A stretch of 64,000 nt of DNA from Aselliscus stoliczkanus (GCA_033961575.1 CM066731.1:84589501-84653500), one strand, 5' to 3'; shown: positions 23,395 to 34,149, counted from the first letter of the stretch. Program-made: numbers and translations. The notes: a model not told the origin generated them from the letters alone.

Positions 23395-23460
23395 GCCCCA
23401 GTTTGGGTCTCATATATGAGGACCAGTGACACTGCCCTCAAAAAAAAAAAAAAAAAAAAA
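23395..23460 (+). repeat. 5'-truncated tRNA SINE
   Basis: The last 45 bp of the short SINE form (GAGGACCAGTGACACTGCCC then TCA) and a 21-bp A-tail are flanked by AAAATCCTCAACAA at 23381-23394 and 23457-23470, a 14-bp perfect duplication partly sharing the tail. The tRNA head is missing. Confidence 0.88.
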
Positions 23461-24056
23461 TCCTCAACAAAATATTAGTAAACTGAATTCAGCAATACAT
23501 CCCACCATGATCAAGTGGGATTTATTCCTGGGATGCAAGTGTTGTTCAATATCCAAAAATCAAGAAATGCGGTACACTACACAAACAAATGAAATCTAAA
23601 GATCTTATGATCATATCAACAGATCCAGAAAAAGCATTTGACAAAATCTAGCATCCATTTATGATAAAAACTCTCAGCAAAGTAGTGGGAATAGTACTTC
23701 AACATAAAAAAGCGATATATGACAAATCCACAGCTGCCAGAAACAGACAGATACAGAGAACTGATGGTTGCCAGAGGGGAGGGGATTTGGGGAGTTAGGT
23801 GAAAAAAATGAAGGGATTAAGAAATATTTAAAAATTGGCATCTACAAAATAGTCACAGGAATGTAGAGACTATAGACAATAATGTTACAATTATGTATAG
23901 TGCCAGGTGGGTACTAGACTAATCTAGTGTATCAATAGATGATCACTGCATAAATTATATAAATGTCTAACCACTGTGCTGTACACCTGCAACTAACATA
24001 AAACAATATTGAAAATCAAACGTAACTGAAAAAGCAAATAAATAATTTAAAAAATA

Positions 24057-25338
24057 TTGGGTTGTTGGAAAAGTCATGACGTATTTTGTCTGTTTTTCAA
24101 AGGTCATCTATTTATAGTAAGAACAAAGATCAATCAATGATACATTGCCTGTTTTGTTCGATAACCTTTTGCCATCTTTCAGTGAGCTTCATAATTCCTT
24201 GTTCATAGAAGGTCCTGTCTTTATTTGTGAAAACCTGAACAAAGTGCTGATTTATAGCCTCGTCTGAATTGAACGTTATATCACACATAGAGTTTTGAAG
24301 AGATTGAAACAAGTGGAAGTCTGATGGTGCAAGGTCAGGTGAGTATGATAGGTGTAGCATCACATCCCATCCAAGCTCCAATAATTTTTGAAGGGTGATC
24401 AAACCTGTGTGTGACCTCTCATTGTCGTGATGGAACGCAACTCCTTTATAATTAACAAGCTCTGGATGTTTCTGGATGATGGATTCATTCAAACTGTCCA
24501 ATTGCCAACAGTGCACATTTTAATTGATTGTTTGTTTCCTTGGTAGGAGTTCAAAAAACACACCTTTAAAATCCCACCACACTGAGAGCACAAGGCTATC
24601 CTCTGATGAATGTCTGCTTTCGATGTCGTTTGAGGTGAATCATCACGTCGGAACCAAGACGGTTTGCATACCACTTTGTTGTCAACAATCCACTTCTCAT
24701 CACCAGTTTTCAGTCACTTCAAAAAAGGATTGTTTTCCTCATGTTTAATGAGCATATTGCAGATGTTTATATGCGCCATCAAATGAACTTCTTTGAGTTC
24801 ATGCAGAATCCAAATATTGAGCTTGCTTACGTATCCCAGCTTCTTCAGGTGGTCATGAACGCTTGAATGATGGATGTTCAATGTTTCTGCAATCTCTCTT
24901 GTCATGTAATGTGGGTTTGACTTGATCAATACCTTTATTTTGTCATCATCAACCTTGGTGGGCCTCCTTGACCGAGGAGCGTCGTTGAGACCAAAATCAC
25001 CAGCACGGAATTTCGTGAACCATCCTTGGCACTGACGTTCTTGTAGAGCATTGTCACCATAAACTTTATGCAATTTTTAAGCTTTATGCAAATTTTACTT
25101 CCTTTTATGGAAGTAAAACAGTAAATATGGTGAAAATGAATAGTTTGGTCTTCCATCTTCAAATTGTAAAATCTCCAAAACTCAACCAAATCACTCAATT
25201 TTTTTTTTTAGAATGAAGCTAGAACTGTCAGCTGTCAAATGACATAACAATAACATAGATGCAAATTGACTCTAGTACTTCCAAAAATGAACTAGGGCCA
25301 TCTGTTGCAAACATATGTCGACTTTTTCGACAACTCAA
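24057..25338 (-). mobile_element. Decayed mariner DNA transposon with inverted ends
   Basis: It spans 1,282 bp, the usual size of a full mariner, flanked by TA at 24055-24056 and 25339-25340. The left end TTGGGTTGTTGGAAAAGTC and the minus-strand right end TTGAGTTGTCGAAAAAGTC are terminal inverted repeats differing at three of 19 positions. The transposase remnant fills most of the interior on the minus strand. The insertion lies in the AT-rich tail of the L1 at 19480-24054 and so is younger. Mariners are known in several mammal lineages, including bats. The subfamily is not assigned. Confidence 0.93.
24130..25156 (-). pseudogene. Mariner transposase, frameshifted and stop-bearing
   Basis: Mariner transposase cuts and pastes the element using an N-terminal helix-turn-helix region and a DD34D catalytic core. 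The N-terminus starts M-E-D-Q-T-I-H-F-H-H-I-Y at 25156. The frame shifts near 25060, beside an 18-bp tandem duplication (25061-25096), then continues with V-Y-G-D-N-A-L and R-E-I-A-E-T-L-N-I-H. TGA near 24713 interrupts before T-G-D-E-K-W-I. Another frame change falls near 24595 and a TAA at about 24519. The last frame (24516-24130) keeps H-H-D-N and Y-S-P-D-L-A-P-S-D. All three catalytic Asp are present, 34 residues separating the last two, but the gene is dead. Confidence 0.92.
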
Positions 25339-25369
25339 TAAACTGTTGGAAATGTTTATGTGTTCATTT

Positions 25370-25450
25370 TCTGTCTGGAAGATCTGTCCATTGTTGTCAC
25401 TGGGATGTTAAAGTCCCCTACTGTGGTTGTATTACTGTGGATATGTTTGT
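25370..25450 (-). mobile_element. L1 ORF2 antisense fragment
   Basis: ATCTGTCCATTGTTGTCACT, GGGATGTTAAAGTCCCCTAC and TGTGGTTGTATTACTGTGGA are the reverse complement of a well-known part of L1 ORF2. It is short, just beyond the mariner, and not linked to the other L1 pieces. Confidence 0.6.
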
Positions 25451-26119
25451 GGTGAAATATTAGATAACAGAGATATAGAGTATCAGATAGTATGTGGAAT
25501 ACAGGATAACAAACTAAAAAAAAAAAAAAAAAATTGTTATCACCCTTACCCTTGGATGTTAGACCAGGTTATATATAGTTGAGTTTAATTCATTTTATTT
25601 TTGGCTTCTTCATAATTTCTATAAAAATCACAATGATGATGTGTTAATTTTGTTATTGAGGAGAAAGTATTTATTTGGGGAAGGCCAATAGAACTCCCAC
25701 TCATAGTTCAAGATTCATCTTCACATCCACCTCTTTCAAATATGTTTCCAGAATTGTATTGAATGTAATTTCTACCTTCTTTGAACTCCCACTTTATCGT
25801 TTTGTTACTTGTATGTGATATTTGCCTTGTTTCAGAATATATGTCATTCTAACTCACACACACACAATTAGAAGTTAAAGTAAATAAAGTGAAATATGAT
25901 TCAGAAAATATTTTCATTTTTTATTTTTTTATTTTTACCACTTATAATGAAATTGCAGCTTCCATTTATATGAAGAAAAGTTCTGGTGATATAAATGGAG
26001 TAAGAGCTTTTGTTTCATATATTTTGAGCTTTTATTTGCATTAATATTTTTAACAATAAAATACATCACACAAAAAGCATTTACAGAGAATAAGCATGAT
26101 TTAAAGGATATCAATAATG
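25451..26119. other. AT-rich sequence, no gene recognised
   Basis: An A-run of about 17 bp sits at 25515-25532. The minus-strand 90-aa frame at 25935-26207 is low-complexity, aromatic and lysine-rich, and is best treated as chance. Confidence 0.5.
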
Positions 26120-27223
26120 TAAATCCCATTATCCACTTTGGAACATAATCCAGTATCTTCAAGGCATCCAATTTATTATACCTCTCCTCAACCATGTTAC
26201 CTTTCATTCTTTCCAGAGGTAACTGCTAATGTTACTTTTGTTTTAATGATTTCCCTTATTTTCATTAGTTTTACCATATGTATATTTATAAAGTATATAT
26301 TTTCTAATTCTGCCTTTTTTGAAATGTTACTAAATAGAACATCATTGTGTGTGTTCTTACATCCCTCAAAACTTTTGCCTAACAAAATATTGTTGAGATT
26401 CATCTATATAGACATAAGTATCTGTAGGTCATTCATTCTTAGAGCTGTAGAATATTCTATTGTATAAATAATCACAAATTATTTTGTCCGGCTACCTTTA
26501 ATGAACATTAGGGGGTTTCCATTTGTGTGTGTTTCATTACAAGCAGCTCTATTATGACCATTGAGTTTACTTTGCTGAGTTGTCAAATATGTGTATGTTT
26601 ACCTTTATTATGTAATAGTAAGTTGTTTTTAAATCATTTGTCACAGATTTTTCATTTCCTCCGGAAGTGAGTGGAGTTCCCTTTCTTTGTGTCCTTTTGA
26701 AAAATTTTATTATTTATTTTGGTAAGATTGGAAAGGTGTTAAATCATTGTTTTTAAAAATCATCATTTCCCTGATTAATAGCAGATAAGGTCTTTTACAT
26801 TTATACCTTTATTTATGTTTTTTCTTCTGTAAAATTCTTTGTTCACATGTTGTGTCCATTGTTTTTTACGTTGACTATTTATTGAGTCATAAGATTTTTA
26901 AAAGTCTAGAGACTCATCCTTTGTCAGTTGTGTGTGTTCCAAATATCTTCTCTCAGAGTGGCTCCTTTATATGTATTCTTTCTTGGGCATCTTTCAATAA
27001 ACAGAATTTCTCATATTTTATAGAGTTGAAGGTATCAAACTCTTCCTTTAAATTTGTGCTTTCTAAGCACAAGCTCCAAAACTGTTTCAGGTTTCCTTGT
27101 AATAGATTTGATGTTTCATGTTTTTGTTTCACTTTTAAGTATTTATTACCTTTGGAATGAGCATGTGCATGTGTTTGTGTGTGTGTGGATGTATAATATA
27201 AAGGATCTATTAAAGTATTTTTA

Positions 27224-27340
27224 TTTTATTTATTTATTTATTTTTTTGAGGGCAGTGTCACTGGCCCTCACACGTGGGACCCGAACCGGGCCGCTGGATT
27301 CTCAAGCCAGCGCCCAACCACCACGCCACTCGGCCGGCCC
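27224..27340 (-). repeat. Short tRNA-derived SINE
   Basis: On the minus strand the element reads GGGCCGGCCGAGTGGCGTG to GGTTCGGGTCCCACGTGTG (B-box-like) and ends TGACACTGCCCTCAAAAA with an AT-rich tail. The flanks are CTATTAAAGTATTTTTA at 27207-27223 and CTATTAACGTATTTTTA at 27340-27356, a 17-bp duplication with one difference. It lies within the old antisense L1. Confidence 0.92.
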
Positions 27341-28149
27341 TATTAACGTATTTTTAATATGGATAATCAGTTGTACCTGAGCTATGCCCAATGATCTGCA
27401 ATTGTGGCTCTATATACATATACATGTTTTTCTGTTTCTGGAGTCTTTTCTGTTTCATTGATTGGTTAGTTTATCTGTATGCCACTACTATATTTTATCA
27501 GTAACTGTAGTTTTAAAGTGAAGTGGTATTTTTCAAGGCAATATCCCATACCTGGTTATTCTTTTCCAAGAATGTATCAGCTATTTTAGACCCTTTTATC
27601 TTTCACATACAGTTCAGAGTTTGGGTTTTCAAATACTTCTAAAGCCAGGCTGACATTTTATTGATGATTTTTTTGAATCTGTAGATAATTTGGGAAAAAC
27701 TAACAATTCTTTAATATTGTTTTCACAACAAAGCACATATTTTTTATTTATTTAGATTTTTAAAATACCTTTAAATTAGATTTTCTAATTTTTGAAATAT
27801 GCATATCATTTTTTTGCATTTATTGCAAGGTTCCTCATATTTTGTTTCAACAATATGTGGTAACTTTTTAAAAATCAGATTGAGGAATTTTTGTTGATTT
27901 ATACAAATGCAATAAATGCAATAAACTTTTCTACAATGATCTTACATCTGACAAATTTTTAAACTAGCCTTGGTATTAGTTGATAAAGTTGATTGGTTAT
28001 GCAATCAAAAGAATCATATATTCTTTGAATAAAAAACAATATTATTCTTCCTTTCTAATTCTATACTTCTGTTTCTTTTTCTTGTTTTACCTCTAATATT
28101 TATATGTAATAGGATGCTCACTATAAACTGCTGGTAGATATCTTTTATC

Positions 28150-28470
28150 AAGCGTATCATTCAGGATAACCTTAGTTGGTGAAACAAACAGCTTCAAAAT
28201 TTAATTGACTTGAACATAAGAGGTTATTTTTTGCTCTTGTCATAGCCAAGCTCTTGTCTTGTTAGTTGTGGTCATCAGCACTTTGCTACACACAGTCATT
28301 CATTAACATCTATCTTGTGGATCTTGATCCTTCGAGTCCAGTCAACTTAGTAGGCAGATGGAGACAGTACATAAATCACGGGGAAGGTTTTTATGGTCCA
28401 AGCCTAGATATAGTTCATGTGTCTTCCTCTCATACTCTAATGGCCAGAATTCTGTCACATGATCACACCC
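28150..28470 (-). repeat. Old LTR-like (MLT1-type) remnant, low certainty
   Basis: Words such as ATTGACTTGAACATAAGAGG and AGGTTTTTATGGTCCAAGCC, with TCACATGATCACACCCAGCT, resemble the interior of antisense MaLR LTRs. The overlapping frames at 28266-28560 on both strands are not convincing genes. Confidence 0.35.
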
Positions 28471-28790
28471 AGCTGTGAGGGACCCTACAGATATAATCTC
28501 CTGTGCTAAAATAAGAGGAGATCTCGGAAAATGTAAAACCTTAGTATTAATACATGACAATTTAAGGAAATTAATCTTCTGTTCTTATTTTGCTTTTTGC
28601 ATCTATTTAGATGATCATGTGGTTTTCCTCTTTCAATATGCTAATTTGAAAATTATTCAAATGCACTTTCTAATATTAAAAAGAATTTTGTATTTATATA
28701 ATACATACACTTAGATATACTGTATTTAAAGTTAAAAAAAAATTTAATGTGCCTCTGCGTTTTATTTCCTAATGTTCATTTGGAATTTTT

Positions 28791-28902
28791 TTTTTTTTTT
28801 TTTTTTTTGAGGGCAGTGTCACTGGCCCTCATAAGTGGGACCCAAACCAGGGCCGCTGGCTTCCCAAGCCAGCGCTTAACCACCGTGCCACTGGGCCGGC
28901 CC
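28791..28902 (-). repeat. Short tRNA-derived SINE
   Basis: This is the short SINE form, from GGGCCGGCCCAGTGGCACGG on the minus strand to a 19-bp T-run (poly-A on the minus strand). TCATTTGGAATTTTT at 28776-28790 and 28903-28917 is a perfect 15-bp target duplication. Confidence 0.93.
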
Positions 28903-29689
28903 TCATTTGGAATTTTTGAGTCTGTATTTAGGAGTGAGCTTGGTCATTGCTCATCAATATCCTTGGTTTTGTTTCCAACTATAAATTAGACTCACAAAGT
29001 TATCCGAGGATTATTCCATTTTTTACTATGTTTACAATGGAACTTATCCAATTTTTCAATGATCTATTCCTTGATTATGAGACAGAATTCACAAGATTCT
29101 TGACTGTGTGGTAGAATTTATCAAGAAAATTCTTTAGGTCTATTTTTTTTCTTGTGTCATAGTTAGTGATTCATATTTTTCTAGGAATTAGTTCATTTCA
29201 TCTAAGCTATTGAATTTGTTCGCAAAAATGTTGCTTATAATAAATTCTCATTTAGCTTCTTAATCTCTGCTGTGTCTGTATGTATTAAAGCTTTCTTCCA
29301 TTTCTAATATTCTTATGAGAATGTGTCTCTCTTTGTAGCTCTTATCTGTTTTTCTTTCACGATGATTGCTAGAAGTTTATTTTATTAGGTGTTTAAAAGA
29401 ATCAATTTTTACAGTTGTTGTTCTCCATCCTCTGTTTTTTAAAACAGTTTTATTAATTTTGGCTCTTATGTATTTTGTTTGGATTTATTCTTCATTTAGT
29501 CTTTGCTTCCTAACTTGATTTTTTAAGCTATTATTTTCATACTATCTTCTTTTTTTAGCAGTGAAATCTTTGCCAAACATGGGAGTCTAAAGATATTATT
29601 TTATATTATCTTTTGAAAGTTTTATCACTGTACTCTTCACATTTAATTCTATATCCAGCAGGAATGTATTTTTTGATTTTCATGTGAGC

Positions 29690-29990
29690 TAGGATTTAAG
29701 ATTCACTCTTTTCCATGTGATATCCAGTTAAACAAAAATAATTTATGTTTAAGCTTGTCTTTTCTCTCCTCTCCTGCAGTATCACTTTTTTATAAATCAA
29801 GTATTGATGTATGTGTGGGTCTCCCTTTGAACTCTCTATTCCATTTCATTTCTATTTGTATTTCTTTGTACCAAGTCATGACATTTTAATTACTGTATCT
29901 TTGTAATAAGACTTTCTATCCAGTAGAGTAAGTTCTCCAAATCAATTCTTCCTCAAGGTTGTCAGGCTCTATTTGACCCATTGTATTTCC
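29690..29990 (-). mobile_element. L1 ORF2 antisense fragment, second old copy
   Basis: TGTGTGGGTCTCCCTTTGAA, CTCTATTCCATTTCATTTCT and TAATTACTGTATCTTTGTAA are the reverse complement of the ORF2 region already seen near 27430-27530. It is therefore a separate old copy or an out-of-order piece. Confidence 0.6.
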
Positions 29991-29999
29991 ATAAAGAAA

Positions 30000-31340
30000 A
30001 ATGTTAAAACAGCCCATCATATGTTTACAGAAAACTCAGCAGGGTTTTTAAAAATCCTATATGATTACATGCAGTAAAATTACAGATATTAAGTGTATAT
30101 GTCAATATGTTTTGACAAATTTATTCACCCTGGTTATTATCATAACCCACTACTCAAATCTTCTTTCTCCCTAGAAATTTGCCTTGTGGTCTTTTCTAGA
30201 TCTGCTGCCTGGAAACTGCTGCTGCCTCAGTTATAGGTTCATTATTGAATATCTCCAGAAATGTCAGTTTTCTATTTTCTTAAGACAGAAAGATTTCTTG
30301 GTATACTTGGGATTTAACTTTCAACAGCTCTTATGCTCTTCTTTTTCTCAAGGCATTCTGAGGATTTAGGATTTTAGTGATAGAATGGCTGGGAAAGCAC
30401 TTTGTATGTAGACCATACCTTTCTTCACCAAAACACAAAGGGCTGTCTCTCTGTAGTACCTTCCACCTTCAAAGCCTTCTTTCCCACCCCTGGGGCTGGA
30501 CATGATGCCTCTCCTTTAAGGAGAGTCTTTTTGTGGATGCTGTTTGGTCCTGAATAGCTCATGTCTACAGTCCCTGCTGTCTGTACTCTCATTATTCCAC
30601 CTTTTAAATTGAAAGTCTCTCAGTAAAATCCTTGGCTATATTTCGGTTTTTATTATACTTTTTATCTTTGTTAGCACCATTTCCTTCCCCAAAAGATGCC
30701 CAGATGTGATGAGATGAACATGTGTTGACTTGTAGAGTAATTATTTAGATTTTCAGTGTAGCAGATTTTCATGTGTATCAGATCCATTTTCATGTGTATA
30801 AGATCCATTTCACTATTTATGGTCCTATAGAAGTGTTTTCCATTGAGCAATATGACATATAAGTATCTAATATTTTGTTGGTCTTATTTTGTATTATTTT
30901 TAAAAATTTCCTTTCAACTTAAATGTTAAAGACTTAAAAGGTATAATATTTTTAAAGGAGAGCTCAAAGATATATAAAGTGAACATGGATCAATGACATG
31001 AACTCTAACCTTCACTTCCAGAATGCCTATGTGCCTGAAACATGAGTGAAAATTTCAACATATGAGCTCATATAACACAAGAACTTTTCCCATGATTGAA
31101 CTACTCTTCCTTATAACAGATAAACAGAACTTATATACTATGAAGAATCTTCTTGTACGTAAAATAATATTTATTATGATGAGGGTAGAGACCCACTGTT
31201 TTTATTACTGCTAATGGAGACAGAAAAAGGAATTAAATTAAAATAATTTAGGAACAAGAACAAATGAAGGAAAACCGGATATTTAAAGCCTGGAACACTC
31301 TACAGAGTGCGACCCTTTTAATATTTTCTTCACCTGGGAG
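30000..31340. other. Unique sequence with a small tandem duplication
   Basis: No gene recognised. A 21-bp unit TTTTCATGTGTATCAGATCC+A occurs at 30766-30786 and 30787-30807 with one base changed. The 61-aa frame at 30184-30369 has no recognisable domain. Confidence 0.5.
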
Positions 31341-31342
31341 AA

Positions 31343-31343
<1 letters not shown>

Positions 31344-31390
<47 letters not shown>
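31344..31390. repeat. (CA)n microsatellite
   Basis: An uninterrupted CA tract of about 23 units runs directly into the left end of the element at 31391. The 66-67-aa frames crossing it are simple-repeat translations. Confidence 0.95.
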
Positions 31391-31392
<2 letters not shown>

Positions 31393-31628
31393 TGCCAAAA
31401 ATGTATACACATTTTAAGAAAGGAAAAAACTGTATTCATTGTAATACTCAATACATATGGATAACAAAAGATGAATACAAGTCACGTGTGACTTCTGCAA
31501 TTACAAGAGGTGCTCAAAGTGGTTACCATCACTTCCAGAGGTCCAGAGATTTCTGATTATGGTGAAGTACTGCTTGAGCATAGATAACATCTCTTAAAAT
31601 GTGTATACATTCTTTTTGGCACCCTTGG
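31391..31628. mobile_element. Tc1/mariner-type deletion derivative, copy 1
   Basis: The left end GGTGCCAAAAATGTATACAC and the minus-strand right end GGGTGCCAAAAAGAATGTAT then ACACATTTTAAGA are inverted repeats. TA follows the right end at 31629-31630. Minus-strand DNA from about 31580 to 31501 reads S-D-G-N-H-F-E-H-L-L-stop, the C-terminal wording of many mariner-family transposases. The element is thus a shrunken autonomous transposon. The outermost left bases have been overrun by the adjoining CA tract. Copy 2 is at 32488-32624. Confidence 0.75.
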
Positions 31629-31630
31629 TA

Positions 31631-31910
31631 TATATTTATATGATCTTCTTTGGTAAATTCCAGAGATTGGAAAATATTGGCATTAATTGTAAGTCAGAGG
31701 ATTTCAATTTCAGAGAACAAAAGACTGTAATACAATGTGTATTACATAGTATTCTGGAAACTGTATGTTTAAGAAAATTACAAGGCAAGTCTGATGAAGT
31801 TATGAGCCATATATTGATAAATATACCTTCTGTTGGTATTGGTCTGTATAGTGGGGGATGGCTGTGTTGAGGTGTTAAAGAGACTGAAGACATGTTTCTT
31901 TTAGGGATTA
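31631..31910. other. Unique sequence
   Basis: No gene or repeat recognised between the transposon remnant and the GA tract. Confidence 0.5.
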
Positions 31911-31928
31911 TGAGGAGAGAGAGAGAGG

Positions 31929-31986
<58 letters not shown>
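31911..31986. repeat. (GA)n microsatellite
   Basis: Near-perfect GA units run for about 75 bp with two early interruptions. The minus-strand frames of 123 and 77 aa over it are Leu/Ser repeats from this tract and are not genes. Confidence 0.95.
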
Positions 31987-31989
<3 letters not shown>

Positions 31990-32485
31990 TTTGCTTCCCA
32001 TTTCCACAATATATCATTTTCTAAGCTGATCTTCCTAAAGGCCACATTTAGGTACCTATGATGGTTGCCAATTGTGGAAAGTAAGAGAAGTAGCAATTCC
32101 TCATTCTTTAAGCCATTCAGATATTCTATCTTGTTCTGCAAAAGTACTCTTGATATTGGGGCAAAGAAAAATCAGATCCACAATGTATATTGAATACTAT
32201 GAAAGATATCACTGATAGTTTAAACTGTGACAGCTACATTCTTCTTTTACCTCCATAGCAAATATACTTACATTTCTAACATGGAAGTTAAAAGTAAAAA
32301 TATACTGCATGTAACACAGTAGCTTGCAGATATTCTTCCTCTTTTCTTGTATCTGTTTTTCACAAAAGAACTGCCTATCTTAAAGCTGTCTTTGGCTTTA
32401 AGCATCAAGCAACTTGCAGAAGAAAGTGTAAACTTTATTTATGCCTTTGTTTAGTATGCAATTCTGTGGTGTTGCTTTCCCTTAA
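31987..32485. other. Unique sequence
   Basis: No gene or repeat recognised. Confidence 0.5.
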
Positions 32486-32487
32486 TA

Positions 32488-32624
32488 CTGGGGGTGGCAA
32501 AAAAAAAGGTATACACAATAACTGGTATTCATCTTTTGTTATTGGTATATATTGAGTATTACAATTTTAATACAGTTTTTTTTTCCTTTCTTAAAATGTG
32601 TATACATATTTTTGGCACTCTCTG
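32488..32624. mobile_element. Tc1/mariner-type deletion derivative, copy 2, inverted
   Basis: The left end CTGGGGGTGGCAAAAA and the minus-strand right end CAGAGAGTGCCAAAAATATG then TATACACATTTTAAGAAAGG are inverted repeats. TA flanks both sides (32486-32487 and 32625-32626). Its minus strand matches copy 1's plus strand from the terminal repeat through CTGTATT...TGTAATACTCAATA...AACAAAAGATGAATAC. It then jumps to the other terminal repeat, so it is a further internal deletion, 137 bp long. Confidence 0.8.
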
Positions 32625-32626
32625 TA

Positions 32627-34149
32627 TCAGAATAAAAATCACATTTGTTAATGCAGATGGTTGAAGATAGTGCAGAACCCAAATGCTCACATATTCTCCT
32701 GCATTCACACAATTACTCTCCTCAGAGTAAAAGCAAGATAGCTTACTGGAGTGAGTGTGGTAATGCAAAGGTACATGGTAAGTTTGGTCATATTCACTTA
32801 ATAAAAAATAATATAATTTAGTCTCCCATTTTAATATGGGAAAGATGGGGAGAAAGCGAAATATGTAATAACCCAAATGAGTGTATTCTCTCCTTTGGCA
32901 ATTGGTATGTGTTTCCACTGCTTGATAACACAACATCTAAAAATATTGGAGCTCAGGACACTCAGAAGGTGACAATGACTTCATGGTCCAAACTGTTAAA
33001 GACTCCAGCTTAAAAGGAAACCCTCTGCAAGGGAAAGGCAAAAGGGAAAATAAATTTGACATGTTTAGTCCATCAAACCACTCCTACCTAGCAGAGAGCT
33101 TCAAGATTCAGAGTAAGGAAAATTTCAAAAGCTCAAATCAAAGCTTTTGAAACCTACTCATCATCCTCTCAGCCTACACTGAATGTAAAATCAGGAAGCC
33201 ACAGGAATCAGGGAGAACTGAACAAAATATATCCAGTTGTTTTAAGTTTGGGCAGCAAAATGAAGTTTTAGAGGAAATTGAAAATTTAAATGTGCTTCAG
33301 TGCATAATGAACATAAGATATACACAGTATGCTTGTCTATGGGGAACCAGGGAAAACTGAGTAAAATGAACATGCTTTTGTTAAGTATAAATACAGTTGT
33401 CCACCACCAATACTATGAATACTATGATATTATACTAAAATATACACAATGTATATTTTGTGTGTGTATAGTGAGCTGTAATTGAGCTAGCAGGTATCTT
33501 CACATTTTGGGATTATTGGCTGAGGGACAGAGATGCCTTTCAGGTTGGGTATTCCAACCACCAAGAAGCTTATATGGCATTCAACTGATTCCAATTTGCA
33601 AAGTCCTGTGCCACCACCTGTCTCCGCATCGACTCTGGTTCCCTCAGATGCATTGAAAGAGATAAAAACAAAACAAGTCACATCAAATTAACCTTGGGGT
33701 TCTAGTTCATGGAAAACTATTCTGCTACTAACAATAATTAAATAAGTTAGAAGTATTTCTATAACAGTTATTAGTATTCAGGTGAATTATTTCCTGAATG
33801 TTTTAATCAAATAATATTGAAAATGATTGAACCTACGGTATGTTTTAAGGATTATGGGGATTTTATAAAAGCAACAAGATACCTGTCCTGACTTTACAGA
33901 TCTTAAAATATAGAGGGAAAAATGCCAACTGTGGATTCTAAAGCATGGCGATCTTTCAGGTAGCTGAAAGAAGTATTATAATGGAATAGTTACAAGCTGC
34001 TGATAATGAAAAAATACATGGGAACTGAGGTTTAGAGTAGGTTTCACGAAGGAGTGAAATAGAATTTTCAAAAGACTATACATAATATTAGTGGTGGGAT
34101 GTAAAATGAGGAAAGGAAAACATTTTTGGAAGCGAGAAAAGGATGAGCA
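32627..34149. other. Unique AT-rich sequence
   Basis: No gene or repeat family recognised. The 125-aa minus-strand frame at 32559-32936 begins in the transposon copy and has no domain. Confidence 0.5.

Larger units (their letters stand above)
21483..23735 (+). pseudogene. L1 ORF2 (endonuclease-reverse transcriptase) remnant
   Basis: The first frame (21483 on) opens with T-L-N-V-D-G-L-N-A-P-I-K-R and then C-L-Q-E-T-H-L, the APE-type endonuclease motifs with the catalytic Asn and Glu. It is cut by a SINE at 21658. Frame 22131-22403 continues endonuclease sequence (L-I-D-I-F, T-F-F-S-S-A-H, D-H-M-L-L-D-H). Later DNA (23500-23730) holds RT-like sequence with AGCATTTGACAAAATCTAGC, where a TAG stop follows the F-D-K-I motif. 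No intact RT or C-terminal region survives. Confidence 0.8.
19480..24054 (+). mobile_element. Old, nearly full-length but decayed L1, interrupted by younger insertions
   Basis: The parts are in sense order. A roughly 1.05-kb 5' UTR comes first (19480-20570, with TACATAGAAATAAACTCAGA just before ORF1). ORF1 remains follow (20575-21415). ORF2 endonuclease and RT remains span 21483-23730. A 3' UTR ends the element (23735-24054, with GATGGTTGCCAGAGGGGAGG and GTGCTGTACACCTGCAACTA). Frameshifts and stops are throughout, and RT jumps straight to the 3' UTR near 23735, so the distal ORF2 is deleted. Insertions within it are SINE 21658-21800, L1 scrap 22740-22872 and SINE 23395-23460. A mariner abuts its A-rich end at 24057. 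Confidence 0.85.
26120..29560 (-). mobile_element. Very old L1 (L1M-type), antisense, with gaps and insertions
   Basis: Read on the plus strand, the 3' UTR and ORF2 reverse-complement wording appears in order. TTCATTCTTAGAGCTGTAGA lies near 26430, GACTCATCCTTTGTCAGTTG near 26910 and ATTGATTGGTTAGTTTATCT near 27458. TTGAATCTGTAGATAATTTG is near 27673 and TTCTTAATCTCTGCTGTGTC is near 29256. Identity is low and the copy is broken by two SINEs (27224-27340 and 28791-28902) and an LTR-like stretch (28150-28470). All open frames here, up to 109 aa, are reverse-strand noise of this LINE. Confidence 0.6.

Noticed and set aside
26138..27380. Several frames of 100-109 aa
   Set aside because: They fall within very old antisense L1 and SINE sequence; lengths are expected by chance in AT-rich DNA.
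31248..31464. Cys/Val and Thr/His repeat frames
   Set aside because: They are translations of the (CA)n tract plus the transposon end.
31636..32007. 123-aa minus-strand frame with Leu/Ser repeats
   Set aside because: It is a translation of the (GA)n tract.
32559..32936. 125-aa minus-strand frame
   Set aside because: Its C-terminal part is the transposon terminal repeat of copy 2, and the rest lacks any motif.
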